A DNA stretch of 64,000 nt. Source: BOG-908 sp963751795 (GTDB lineage Bacteria; Pseudomonadota; Alphaproteobacteria; Acetobacterales; Acetobacteraceae). Where the stretch lies: the NCBI GenBank assembly GCA_963751795.1, contig CAVVVI010000002.1, positions 372,001-436,000 of the forward strand, given 5' to 3'. A program made the position numbers and the translations under genes. The first letter of the stretch is position 1; the number at the start of each line of letters is the position of its first letter. Below are positions 43,143-51,155 of the stretch, piece after piece. Under the pieces are notes generated by a model. The model was not told the DNA's origin. It made no database searches and saw only the letters and a list, made by a program, of their open reading frames with translations.

Positions 43143-44039
43143 CTAGCCGACCTTCTTGCGGCCCGAGAAGTTGGTGATCACCTCGTGCACGCCGCCGGCG
43201 GCTTCGTCGGCCACCACGCCGGCCACATCGCCCCAATAACGGTCCAGCGTGCCGTGCGGGATGTCGTGGCCCTGGGCCACGTCGCCGGCGGTGCGGCCGG
43301 CGCGGTCGGCCACCAGCCAGTGGATTTCCACCTGCTGCGCGCCGCCCGGCTCGTCGGTGATCTTCACCGTGCCGCGCAGCAGGAAATCGGCCCCGGCAGC
43401 GCGGTCCACCAGCAGGTCACCGGTTTCCGGAATGCGGGCGCGCATGGCACGGGCCAGCGCACGGTCGCCATCGCCGGGCGCACCGGTGACGCCACTGAAG
43501 AAGATGCGCGCGGGGCGATTGTACAGGCTGTTCGGGTCGCTCTGCTTGATGGTGGCATCCACCGCGCGCAGCATGGCGAGCACTTGCGGCGCCGCCTCGA
43601 TGGCCGATTGCCGCAGCTGGTCCGGCGCGGCCTGCGCCCACAGCGCGGCCGGCACGGCATGGCCGGCCACGTCGCCGCGGCTGGCGCCTTTAGGGTCGAG
43701 CAGGGTGTAGCTGGGCACCACCGCGTTGCCGTGCAGGCTGGCCGACAGGCGCAGCACCCATTCGCCGGGGCGGTCGGCGGTGGCAAAGGCGGGAATCTCA
43801 CGCTCGACGAGCGCATCGGCCATGTCGTGCGCCCACAGCGCCGCATCCTGCGCGGGCAGCAGGCCCTGCTGCGGCGTGGGCACATCCAGGCGCGGCGGCG
43901 GCGGCACGGAAAGCTGCAGCGCGTTGCGGCCGGGATTGCCGGCGAAGGGGCGCGGCAGGTCGCCGCAGCCCGAGCACAGCAACGCCAGCATGAGGCAGAG
44001 GGGCGCTGCCCCGCCGGTCCGATGCGCCGTCCACGCCAT
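43143..44039 (-). CDS. Lipoprotein of unknown function
   Basis: 298 residues from ATG 44039. Lipobox LLCSGC with the modified Cys near residue 24. The body has repeated secretin-like or beta-rich segments (VEREIPAFATADRPGEWVLRLSASLHGNAVVPSYTLLDPKG, LVDRAAGADFLLRGTVKITDEPGG). It resembles lipoproteins of alphaproteobacteria that lie in the pgeF-lgt block. It is 14 bases downstream of pgeF and probably cotranscribed. Function unknown; outer-membrane location inferred from the lipobox (Asp after +1 is not certain to retain it). Confidence 0.75.
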   Translation of the reverse strand: MAWTAHRTGGAAPLCLMLALLCSGCGDLPRPFAGNPGRNALQLSVPPPPRLDVPTPQQGLLPAQDAALWAHDMADALVEREIPAFATADRPGEWVLRLSASLHGNAVVPSYTLLDPKGASRGDVAGHAVPAALWAQAAPDQLRQSAIEAAPQVLAMLRAVDATIKQSDPNSLYNRPARIFFSGVTGAPGDGDRALARAMRARIPETGDLLVDRAAGADFLLRGTVKITDEPGGAQQVEIHWLVADRAGRTAGDVAQGHDIPHGTLDRYWGDVAGVVADEAAGGVHEVITNFSGRKKVG

Positions 44040-44053
44040 GCCCACGCCCCCGC

Positions 44054-44800
44054 TCACGCCACCACCACCGATATCTGATGGCCGATCACGCCCCCGCCGG
44101 CCAGCGTGCGGCGCCGGTGGCTGAAGAACGCGCTTTCCTGGGCGAACGTATCGACCCCCAACGCGGTCGCTGCCACGCCGGCGGCCAGCAGCCTGGCCAG
44201 GCAGAAGCCGGCCAGATCGAATTGCCAATGCCCGGGGCGCGTGCCCGGCGCCAGATGCGCGGCGCCGGCCGGGCCGAGCTGGGCGCGCATATCCTCGCCC
44301 ACCTCGTAGCTGGCCTGGGCGATGCAGGGGCCGATGACGGCGGTGATGCGGTCAGGTTGGGCGCCGAGGCGGCGCATGGCGGCGATGGTGGCTTCCAGCA
44401 CGCCGGCGGCCGCCCCGCGCCAGCCGGCATGGGCCGCCGCGGCCACACCGGCGGCCGCATCGTGGAACAGCACCGGCGCGCAATCGGCGGTGATCACGCC
44501 CAGCGCGATGCCGGGCTGCGCGGTGGCCAGCGCATCGGCCCGCGGGCCGGCGCCCGGCGGCCAGGGGGTCGTCACCACCGCCACCTCGGTACCGTGCACC
44601 TGGGTGGCGCCGAGCAGGTGCCCGTCAGCCACGCCCATCCTGGCGGCCACGCGGGCGCGGTTCTGCGCCACCAGCGCCGGGTCGTCGCCGCCGGAGAGCG
44701 CGCAGTTCAGGCTGGCGTAGCCGCCCTGCGAGACCCCGCCGCGGCGCGTGAAAAAGCCGTGCGTGGCCGACAGCGAAGGGTGGGTGAGCGGCTCGGTCAT
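44054..44800 (-). CDS. pgeF: Polyphenol oxidase / peptidoglycan editing factor PgeF
   Basis: 248 residues. HGFFTRRGGVSQGGYASLNCAL, GATQVHGTEVAVV, ADCAPVLFHD, AAAHAGWRGAAAGVLEATIAAM and GPCIAQASYEVGEDM are the laccase-domain (DUF152) signatures with the metal His and Cys. PgeF removes non-L-Ala residues from muropeptides. Its ATG overlaps the midA stop. Order rfaD-lgt-midA-pgeF is common in alphaproteobacteria. Confidence 0.93.
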   Translation of the reverse strand: MTEPLTHPSLSATHGFFTRRGGVSQGGYASLNCALSGGDDPALVAQNRARVAARMGVADGHLLGATQVHGTEVAVVTTPWPPGAGPRADALATAQPGIALGVITADCAPVLFHDAAAGVAAAAHAGWRGAAAGVLEATIAAMRRLGAQPDRITAVIGPCIAQASYEVGEDMRAQLGPAGAAHLAPGTRPGHWQFDLAGFCLARLLAAGVAATALGVDTFAQESAFFSHRRRTLAGGGVIGHQISVVVA

Positions 44801-45777
44801 GCGGAAAATCCAGGCGGTTCGGGCAGGGCAGGATGGGCGAGGCACACCGCCTTGAACAGCGCGCCCATGCGGGCCGGCGCAGCCAGGCGTTCGGCTGCCG
44901 CCTGCAGCTCGGCCGCCCGGGCGGGGTGGCGGGTGGCCAAAGCGCGGGTGCGCGCCGCCAGTCCGAGGCGGGCGAGAAAGATGCCCTGCGCCACCGGCCC
45001 CCACACGGCGGCCCCGGCCGCCTGGCCGGCCTGTGCCACGGCAGCGAAATCCACATGCGCGGTCAGGTCCGCCTGGCCGGGCAGGGCCAGCGGATCGGCC
45101 GGCCGGCCCTGGTGCAGCGCCTGCAGGCTGTCGCCGGGCAGCGTGTGCGCGGTGCCGTAATCCAATATCAGCGCGGCGCCGCCATCCTGGGCCAGGCGCG
45201 CGGCTAGCGCCGCCACCCAGGCCAGCCCGGCCTCGCCGCGTTCCACCACGCTGCCCGGCGCCAGTGCGGCCGGAGCGCCCGGCGGGGCGGCGCTGGGCAG
45301 GGCCAGCAACGCGCCATCCTGCACGTGCCGCTCCGCCCAGCCGCCGGCGGTGCGCTCGAACTGCCGGATCGGCAGGGCGTCGAGGAACTCGTTGGCGAGC
45401 ACGATCGCGGGCCCGCGCGGCACCGTGGCCAGCGCGTCGTGCCAGGTGGCGTCGGGCACCGCGCTGGCCTGGGCGGCGCGCAGGCGTGGCGAGGTTTCCA
45501 CGAACTGCACCCGGCAGGCGGCGCGGCAGGCCGGGGCCACGCGGGCCAGCACGCGCAGCGCGTCGGCCATCAGCGTGCCGCGGCCGGGGCCGGCCTCGAC
45601 GAGGCTGAACGGCGCCGGCGCGCCCATGACCTGCCACACGATGGCCGCCCAGGCGCCGATCAGCTCGCCGAACATCTGGCTGATCTCGGGCGCGGTGGTG
45701 AAATCGGCGAACGGGTCATGGCTGGCGTAATAGGCGGCATTGGCGCGCGCCATGAACGCGTCCAGGCGCTCCGGCAC
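44797..45777 (-). CDS. SAM-dependent arginine methyltransferase-like protein (MidA family)
   Basis: 326 residues from GTG 45777, 8 bases after lgt. DPFADFTTAPEISQMFGELIGAW, VEAGPGRGTLMADALRV and ANEFLDALPIRQFE are MidA (DUF185) marks; mitochondrial MidA (NDUFAF7) dimethylates an arginine in complex I. The N-terminal segment before DFTTAPEIS is about 25 residues shorter than usual, since only VPERLDAFMARANAAYYASHDP precedes it. Whether the missing part matters is unknown. Translation is coupled to pgeF. Confidence 0.87.
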   Translation of the reverse strand: MPERLDAFMARANAAYYASHDPFADFTTAPEISQMFGELIGAWAAIVWQVMGAPAPFSLVEAGPGRGTLMADALRVLARVAPACRAACRVQFVETSPRLRAAQASAVPDATWHDALATVPRGPAIVLANEFLDALPIRQFERTAGGWAERHVQDGALLALPSAAPPGAPAALAPGSVVERGEAGLAWVAALAARLAQDGGAALILDYGTAHTLPGDSLQALHQGRPADPLALPGQADLTAHVDFAAVAQAGQAAGAAVWGPVAQGIFLARLGLAARTRALATRHPARAAELQAAAERLAAPARMGALFKAVCLAHPALPEPPGFSA

Positions 45778-45785
45778 GATGCGGC

Positions 45786-46601
45786 CTAGAGCGGCGCCGG
45801 CGGCCGCAGCCGGGCGGCCACGATCAGCCCCAGCCCCGCCAGGATCATCGGGAAGGAGAGCATCTGCCCCATGGTCGCACCCTCCCACAGATAGCCGAGG
45901 AAATCGTCCGGCTGGCGGAACAGCTCGCCCACGCTGCGGGCGATGCCGTAGCCGATCAGGAAGATGCCGGTGAGCGTGCCGAACCGCGCCCGCAGGCTGG
46001 CGCTCTGCGAGCACGCCCACACCACGAGGAACAGCAGCAACCCCTCCATCAGCGCCTGGTAGATCTGGCTGGGATGGCGCGGAATGCCGTCCTCGGTGCG
46101 CGGGAACACCATGCGCCAGGGCAGCCAGTCCGGCGCCGGCCGGCCCCACAGCTCGCCGTTGATGAAGTTGGCGATGCGGCCGAGCCCGAGGCCGATGGGC
46201 GTGACGATGGCCATGCGGTCGGCGAAGCCCAGGATGGGAATGGCGTTGCGCCGGCAGAACAGCACGATGGCGATGACGACGCCGAGCATGCCGCCGTGGA
46301 AGCTCATGCCGCCGGTCCACACCGCGAGGATATCGAGCGGGTGCTGCAGGTATTTGCCGGGCTGGTAGAACAGGCAGTAGCCGAGCCGGCCGCCCAGCAC
46401 GACGCCGAGCGTCGCCCAGGTGAGGAAATCGTCGGTCTGCTCGACGGTGGCGACCGCCGGCGGGCGGCGCACCAACCGGCGCATCACCTGCCAGCCGGTG
46501 ACCAGCCCGGTGATGTAGGCCAGGGCATACCAGCGGATCTGCAACGGACCCAGATGCAGCAGCACCGGGTCGAATTGCGGGAATTGCAGCGGCGCGCTCA
46601 T
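45786..46601 (-). CDS. lgt: Prolipoprotein diacylglyceryl transferase
   Basis: 271 residues. GGMSFHGGMLGVVIA, GLGLGRIANFINGELWGRP (Lgt signature) and RHPSQIYQALMEGLLLF. Adds diacylglycerol to the lipobox Cys of prolipoproteins at the inner membrane; seven membrane segments. ATG 46601 overlaps the rfaD stop (ATGA). The frame open to 47660 crosses rfaD and is not coding. Confidence 0.96.
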   Translation of the reverse strand: MSAPLQFPQFDPVLLHLGPLQIRWYALAYITGLVTGWQVMRRLVRRPPAVATVEQTDDFLTWATLGVVLGGRLGYCLFYQPGKYLQHPLDILAVWTGGMSFHGGMLGVVIAIVLFCRRNAIPILGFADRMAIVTPIGLGLGRIANFINGELWGRPAPDWLPWRMVFPRTEDGIPRHPSQIYQALMEGLLLFLVVWACSQSASLRARFGTLTGIFLIGYGIARSVGELFRQPDDFLGYLWEGATMGQMLSFPMILAGLGLIVAARLRPPAPL

Positions 46602-47572
46602 CGATAGGGGTTCGCCTGGCTGAGGTAATCCTGCACGTAGCGGGCGACGCCGTCTTCCAGCGGGGTGAAGGCGGCGGTGTAGCCGGCGGCGCGCAGCCTG
46701 TCGGTGCGGGCGCAGGTATAGGATTGGTATTGCGGCACCAGGGCCGCCGGCATGTCGATGAACTCCACCCGGCAGGCGCGGTGGCTGGCCTGGGCCACGG
46801 CATGCGCCAGATCGAGATAGGTGCGGCCGATGCCGGTGCCGACATTGAACAGGCCGCTGACGCCGGGCGTGTCGAGCAGCCACAGCATCACGTCCACGCA
46901 GTCGCCGACCCAGATGAAGTCGCGCGCCTGGGCGCCGTCGGGCAGGCTGGGCTGGTGGCTGCGGAACAGCGTGGCCGGCCGGCCGGCGGCCAGCTCGTCG
47001 TGCTTGACCTTCACCACCGAGACCATGCCGCCTTTGTGGTATTCGTTGGGGCCGTACACGTTGAAGAACTTCAGGCCGGCCCATTGCGGCGGCGCCGGCT
47101 GGCCGGCCCGCAGCATGGCCATCACCCGCAGGTCGAACACGTGCTTGGACCAGCCGTACAGGTTGAGCGGCTGCAGGGCGGCCAGGCTGGCCGGATCGTC
47201 GTCGAAGCCGGCGGCACCGTCGCCATAGGTGGCGGCCGACGAGGCATAGAAGAACCGCACGCCGTGCCGGGCGCACCACGACCACAGCTTGAGGCTGAGC
47301 TCCACGTTGGTGGCCCAGACCTCGTCGCCGTCGGTGGCCATGGTGCCGCTGATGGCGCCCATGTGGAAGATCGCCTGCAAAGGCGGTGCCTCGGCGAGGA
47401 AGGCGTCCAGCGCCGCGGGGGGCACGATGCGCACCGGCGGGTGGCGGGCGATGTTGCGCCACTTGCCCTGGCTGCCCAGGCGGTCGCTGATGACCGTGGC
47501 GATACCGCGATCGTGAAGTTTTGCTTGCAGCGTGCTGCCGATGAAGCCGGCGCCGCCGGTGACCAGGATCAT
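46598..47572 (-). CDS. rfaD: ADP-L-glycero-D-manno-heptose 6-epimerase
   Basis: 324 residues. NAD motif LVTGGAGFIGS at the start, FHMGAISGTMATDGDEVWATNV, FYASSAATYGDG with catalytic Ser/Tyr, NLYGWSKHVFD (YxxxK), LKFFNVYGPNEYHKGGMVSVV. Makes the LPS core heptose precursor. Next to lgt, first gene of the leftward operon; divergent from ubiK. Confidence 0.95.
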   Translation of the reverse strand: MILVTGGAGFIGSTLQAKLHDRGIATVISDRLGSQGKWRNIARHPPVRIVPPAALDAFLAEAPPLQAIFHMGAISGTMATDGDEVWATNVELSLKLWSWCARHGVRFFYASSAATYGDGAAGFDDDPASLAALQPLNLYGWSKHVFDLRVMAMLRAGQPAPPQWAGLKFFNVYGPNEYHKGGMVSVVKVKHDELAAGRPATLFRSHQPSLPDGAQARDFIWVGDCVDVMLWLLDTPGVSGLFNVGTGIGRTYLDLAHAVAQASHRACRVEFIDMPAALVPQYQSYTCARTDRLRAAGYTAAFTPLEDGVARYVQDYLSQANPYR

Positions 47573-47637
47573 GCGGCGGCTTTATAGGCGGCTGGCCGGG
47601 TGATACAAACCGGCCACCCTGAGTGCGAGGATCTGCC

Positions 47638-47898
47638 ATGGCCGAGCGGCCCCGTTTCATTGAAGACCTGGCCGGCGTGGCCGGCGGCGCGCTGTCGGCC
47701 CTGGCCGGGCTGCGCGAGGAGACCGAGGCGATGGTGCGCGCGCGGGTGGACGAGACGATCCGCCGGCTCGAGCTGGTGCGGCGCGAGGAACTCGACGCAG
47801 TGGCCGAGCTGGCCGCCCGCGCACGCGCCGGGCAGGAGGCCGCCGAGACGCGGGTGGCGGCGCTGGAAGCCCGGCTGAGCGCGCTGGAAAGCCGCTAG
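47638..47898 (+). CDS. ubiK: UbiK/BMFP-family accessory factor
   Basis: 86 residues from ATG 47638. RFIEDLAGVAGGALSALAGLREETEAMVRARVDETIRRLELVRREE and a C-terminal coiled coil ending VAALEARLSALESR. UbiK helps the aerobic ubiquinone synthesis complex; the family also causes membrane fusion in vitro. A trimeric coiled coil is typical. Short gap (65 bases) to the divergent rfaD. Confidence 0.87.
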   Translation: MAERPRFIEDLAGVAGGALSALAGLREETEAMVRARVDETIRRLELVRREELDAVAELAARARAGQEAAETRVAALEARLSALESR

Positions 47899-48015
47899 GC
47901 GCCTTCGGCGCGCCCACGACGGCAATCTTGCTGCGCTGCACAGTCATTATTTGCATTCACCCCGGCGCACGGCCCAGTCTCCCCTGTCTAGCGTTCAGCA
48001 AGGGAGCTTATCGCC

Positions 48016-48450
48016 ATGACCGTCGCGGCCATCCTGCGCGACAAGGGGAGCGAGATCGTCAGCGTGGCGCCGACGGCCCTGATCGCCGACGTGACGAAGC
48101 TGCTGGCCGAACGCCGCATCGGCGCCGTGCTGGTGCGCGATGCCGGGGGCAGCCTGCTGGGCATCCTCAGCGAGCGCGACATCATCCGCTGCCTGGCCCG
48201 CCGCGGTGCGGGCAGCCTGGAGATGACGGCCGCGCAGCTGATGACCAGCCAGTTGCACACCGTGCCGCCGGCCACCGAAACCGGCGAGGTACTGTCGCTG
48301 ATGACGGCCAACCGCATCCGCCATTTGCCGGTGCTGGATGGTGAGCGGCTGGTGGGGCTGGTGAGCATCGGCGACGTCGTCAAAGCGCAGCTCGATTGCC
48401 AGGCGCAGGAGGTGGACAGCCTGCGCGCCTACGTGTCCGGATCCGCCTAG
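48016..48450 (+). CDS. CBS-domain protein
   Basis: 144 residues comprising two CBS motifs in tandem: SIVSVAPTALIADVTKLLAERRIGAVLV...GILSERDIIR and LHTVPPATETGEVLSLMTANRIRHLPVL...GLVSIGDVVK. Such stand-alone pairs bind adenine nucleotides and regulate partner enzymes. No partner can be named. Good ribosome site (AAGGGAG) before the ATG. Confidence 0.9.
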   Translation: MTVAAILRDKGSEIVSVAPTALIADVTKLLAERRIGAVLVRDAGGSLLGILSERDIIRCLARRGAGSLEMTAAQLMTSQLHTVPPATETGEVLSLMTANRIRHLPVLDGERLVGLVSIGDVVKAQLDCQAQEVDSLRAYVSGSA

Positions 48451-48524
48451 AAGCAGCGCACGGCGACGTTGCCGCTGCCGGCGCGCCTCGTTAGGCTGGC
48501 GCAACACCGGGGGGAGCCGATCGC

Positions 48525-48995
48525 ATGCGAGAACGCCTGATGCGCCGACCGGGCTGGCTGGCCGACTTCCAGGTGTTCATCATGCGGGGCAACGTCGTTG
48601 ACCTCGCGGTGGGTATCGTCATCGGGGCCGCGTTTACAGGCATCGTGCAGAGCCTGGTGCGGGACGTGTTCAATCCGCTGATCGGGCTGGTGACCGGCGG
48701 CGTCGATTTCTCCGACCGCTTCATCACCATCAAGGGCCCGTCGGCGCCGACCATCGCAGCGGCCAAGGCGGCCGGCGCGGTGACCGTCAATTACGGCCTG
48801 TTCCTGAACGCCGTGATCCAGTTCCTCATCGTGGGCTTCGTGGTGTTCTGGCTGGTGCGTGCCCTGCAGCGCTTCATGCGCAAGCAGGAGGCGGCACCGG
48901 CGCCGCCGCCGCCGAGCGAGATCCTGCTGGCCGAGATCCGCGACCTGCTCAGGGCGCGGCCGCTGGGGGCCGATCCGGCCCCGCCGCTCAGCTAG
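48525..48995 (+). CDS. mscL: Large-conductance mechanosensitive channel
   Basis: 156 residues. FQVFIMRGNVVDLAVGIVIGAAFTGIVQSLVRDVFNPLIG (TM1 with the GxxxxG packing) and FLNAVIQFLIVGFVVFWLVRALQRF (TM2), followed by a Pro-rich linker and C-terminal helix. Opens under hypo-osmotic stress to release solutes. The last 8 bases overlap the convergent tlpA end. Confidence 0.95.
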   Translation: MRERLMRRPGWLADFQVFIMRGNVVDLAVGIVIGAAFTGIVQSLVRDVFNPLIGLVTGGVDFSDRFITIKGPSAPTIAAAKAAGAVTVNYGLFLNAVIQFLIVGFVVFWLVRALQRFMRKQEAAPAPPPPSEILLAEIRDLLRARPLGADPAPPLS

Positions 48996-49524
48996 TCAGC
49001 CGCGCGATCGCGGCGGCGCCGTCGCCCCAGGCAGCCGGGCCTTCCAGCGTGCCGCGCAGGCGGCCATCGGCGCCGATGACGAGGGTGGTGGGGAAGCCCG
49101 CGACGCCGAACGCATGCACCGCGTCGCTGCCCGGATCGACCAGCAGCGTGAGGTGGGCGAGGTGGTGGGCGGCGGCGAACGGGCGCACCGCGTCGGCCCC
49201 GCCGCGATCGGCCGAGACGGCCAGCACGTGCACGCTGCCCGCTTCCGCCAGCCGGTCCAGCTCCGGCAGTTCGGCCACGCAGGGAATGCACCAGGTAGCC
49301 CAGAAATTCAGCACCACCGGCTTGCCCGCGTAATCGGCCAGCGTGGTGCGCGTGCCGTCCAGCCTGGTAAGTGCGGCGGCAGGCAGCACGGTCGGCGGCT
49401 TGGCCGGCACGATGTCGGAGAGCGGCCGCAGATCGACCTGCGGCTCGGCGGCGCCGGCGCGTTTGCCGCCCAGGCTGGCGGCAGATACCGTGGCGGCCGT
49501 CAGCAGCATGCGGCGTGTCAGCAC
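48988..49524 (-). CDS. tlpA: TlpA-family thioredoxin-like periplasmic protein
   Basis: 178 residues from GTG 49524 or ATG 49509. Signal peptide or anchor (RRMLLTAATVSAASLGGKRAGA), then a thioredoxin domain with FWATWCIPCVAELPEL (WCxxC). Such proteins reduce periplasmic disulfides, for example for cytochrome oxidase assembly. Back to back with argH, a known alphaproteobacterial arrangement; the two starts are only 3 (GTG) or 18 (ATG) bases apart. Confidence 0.9.
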   Translation of the reverse strand: MLTRRMLLTAATVSAASLGGKRAGAAEPQVDLRPLSDIVPAKPPTVLPAAALTRLDGTRTTLADYAGKPVVLNFWATWCIPCVAELPELDRLAEAGSVHVLAVSADRGGADAVRPFAAAHHLAHLTLLVDPGSDAVHAFGVAGFPTTLVIGADGRLRGTLEGPAAWGDGAAAIARLTS

Positions 49525-49527
49525 CCT

Positions 49528-51042
49528 ATGTCCTCCGAGCCGTCCCAGCCATCACCGCAGGCCAACGCCCAATGGGGCGGCCGTTTCGCAGCCGCACCCG
49601 CCGAGATCATGCAGCGCATCAACGCCTCGATCGGGTTCGACCACGTCCTGTGGCGGCAGGATATCGCCGGCTCGCGCGCCCATGCCGCCATGCTTGCGCA
49701 TGTGGGGATCATCTCGGCAGCCGACCAGGGCGCCATCGATGCGGGGCTGGGCGCGATCGCGGCCGAGATCGAGGCCGGCACGTTCGTGTTCGACGCGGCG
49801 CTGGAAGACATCCACATGGCCATCGAGGCGCGGCTGGCCGAGCGCGTAGGTGATGCCGGGCGCCGGCTGCACACCGCGCGCAGCCGCAACGACCAGGTGG
49901 CCACCGATCTGCGCCTGTGGGTGCGCGATGCGATCGACGGGCTGGATGCGCAATTGGCCGCCGTGATGCGCGCGTTGGCCACGCGCGCGGCCGAGCATGC
50001 AGGCACGGTGATGCCCGGCTTCACGCATCTGCAGACCGCCCAGCCGGTGACGCTGGGCCACCATCTGCTCGCCTATGTGGAAATGTTGGCGCGCGACCGC
50101 GGGCGGCTGGCCGATGCGCGCGCGCGGCTGAACCGCTGCCCGCTGGGCGCCGCCGCGCTGGCCGGCACCAGCTACCCGATCGACCGCGCGATGACGGCCG
50201 CCGCACTCGGCTTCGACGCGCCCACCGACAACTCGCTGGATTCGGTCAGCGACCGGGATTTCGCGCTGGAATACCTCGCCGCACTCGCGATCTGCGCCAT
50301 GCACCTCTCGCGCTTCGCCGAGGAGGTGATCATCTGGACCAGCGCGCCGTACGGCTTCGTGCGGCTGTCGGATGCGTTTTCCACCGGCAGCTCCATCATG
50401 CCGCAGAAGCGCAACCCGGATGCCGCCGAGCTGGTGCGCGCCAAGACCGGGCGGATCACCGGCGCGCTGGTGGCGCTGCTGACGGTGATGAAGGGCCTGC
50501 CGCTGGCCTATGCCAAGGACATGCAGGAGGACAAGGAGCCGGTGTTCGACGCGACCGCAGCGCTCGCCTTGTCGCTGGCGGCCGTGGGCGGCATTGTCGC
50601 CGACATGCAGCCCGATGAAGCGCGGCTGCGGGCGGTGGCCGGTGCCGGCCATGCCACGGCGACGGATCTGGCCGATTGGCTGGTGCGGGTGGCGGGCCTG
50701 CCGTTCCGCACGGCGCATCACGTGACGGGGCGGCTGGTGGCGCGGGCGGAGCGCAGGGGAGTGGAGCTGGTGGATCTGAGCCTGGACGAGATGCGGGCCG
50801 AGGCGCCGTCGATGACGGCTTCGGTGTACGACGTGCTGGGCGTGGATGCCTCTGTGGCCAGCCGCACCAGCCATGGCGGCACCGCGCCGGCCAACGTGGC
50901 CGCCCAGGCCGCCGCCTGGCTGGCGCGGCTGACGGCCGTCGTGCTGGCGGTGAGCCTGGCAGGCTGCGGCAAGGTGGGCGCGCCCAGCCAGCCCGGGCCG
51001 GCCGACCAGATCACCTACCCGCGCAGCTACCCCACCCACTAG
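49528..51042 (+). CDS. argH: Argininosuccinate lyase fused in frame to an LptM-like lipoprotein tail
   Basis: 504 residues. Residues 1 to about 466 are ArgH: QWGGRFAAAPAEIM, HTARSRNDQVATDLRLWV, TAQPVTLGHHLLAYVEM and the signature GSSIMPQKRNPD (about 287-298). It splits argininosuccinate into arginine and fumarate. Instead of stopping, the frame continues with RLTAVVLAVSLAGC (lipobox) and GKVGAPSQPGP...ITYPRSYPTH, the whole of the small lipoprotein that usually follows argH in this group. No ATG or well-placed GTG starts that lipoprotein separately. lysA, its usual next gene, is absent; dnaN follows. The fused tail has its Cys at 480 and could not act as an N-terminal signal. Confidence 0.85.
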   Translation: MSSEPSQPSPQANAQWGGRFAAAPAEIMQRINASIGFDHVLWRQDIAGSRAHAAMLAHVGIISAADQGAIDAGLGAIAAEIEAGTFVFDAALEDIHMAIEARLAERVGDAGRRLHTARSRNDQVATDLRLWVRDAIDGLDAQLAAVMRALATRAAEHAGTVMPGFTHLQTAQPVTLGHHLLAYVEMLARDRGRLADARARLNRCPLGAAALAGTSYPIDRAMTAAALGFDAPTDNSLDSVSDRDFALEYLAALAICAMHLSRFAEEVIIWTSAPYGFVRLSDAFSTGSSIMPQKRNPDAAELVRAKTGRITGALVALLTVMKGLPLAYAKDMQEDKEPVFDATAALALSLAAVGGIVADMQPDEARLRAVAGAGHATATDLADWLVRVAGLPFRTAHHVTGRLVARAERRGVELVDLSLDEMRAEAPSMTASVYDVLGVDASVASRTSHGGTAPANVAAQAAAWLARLTAVVLAVSLAGCGKVGAPSQPGPADQITYPRSYPTH

Positions 51043-51155
51043 CCGGGCCGCCCGATCGCCGCCGTTCGCGCTTGCCTGTTGGCGCGATTCAGCGCCAAGG
51101 CTAGATTGCCCCGCAGCCCGCCGCCCGAGTCGCGGCCCACCCGGGGACTCCACCA

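Noticed and set aside
45786..47660. 624-codon frame running from upstream of rfaD through lgt
   Set aside because: The lgt part has its own ATG at 46601 coupled to rfaD; the rest is the shadow of rfaD.
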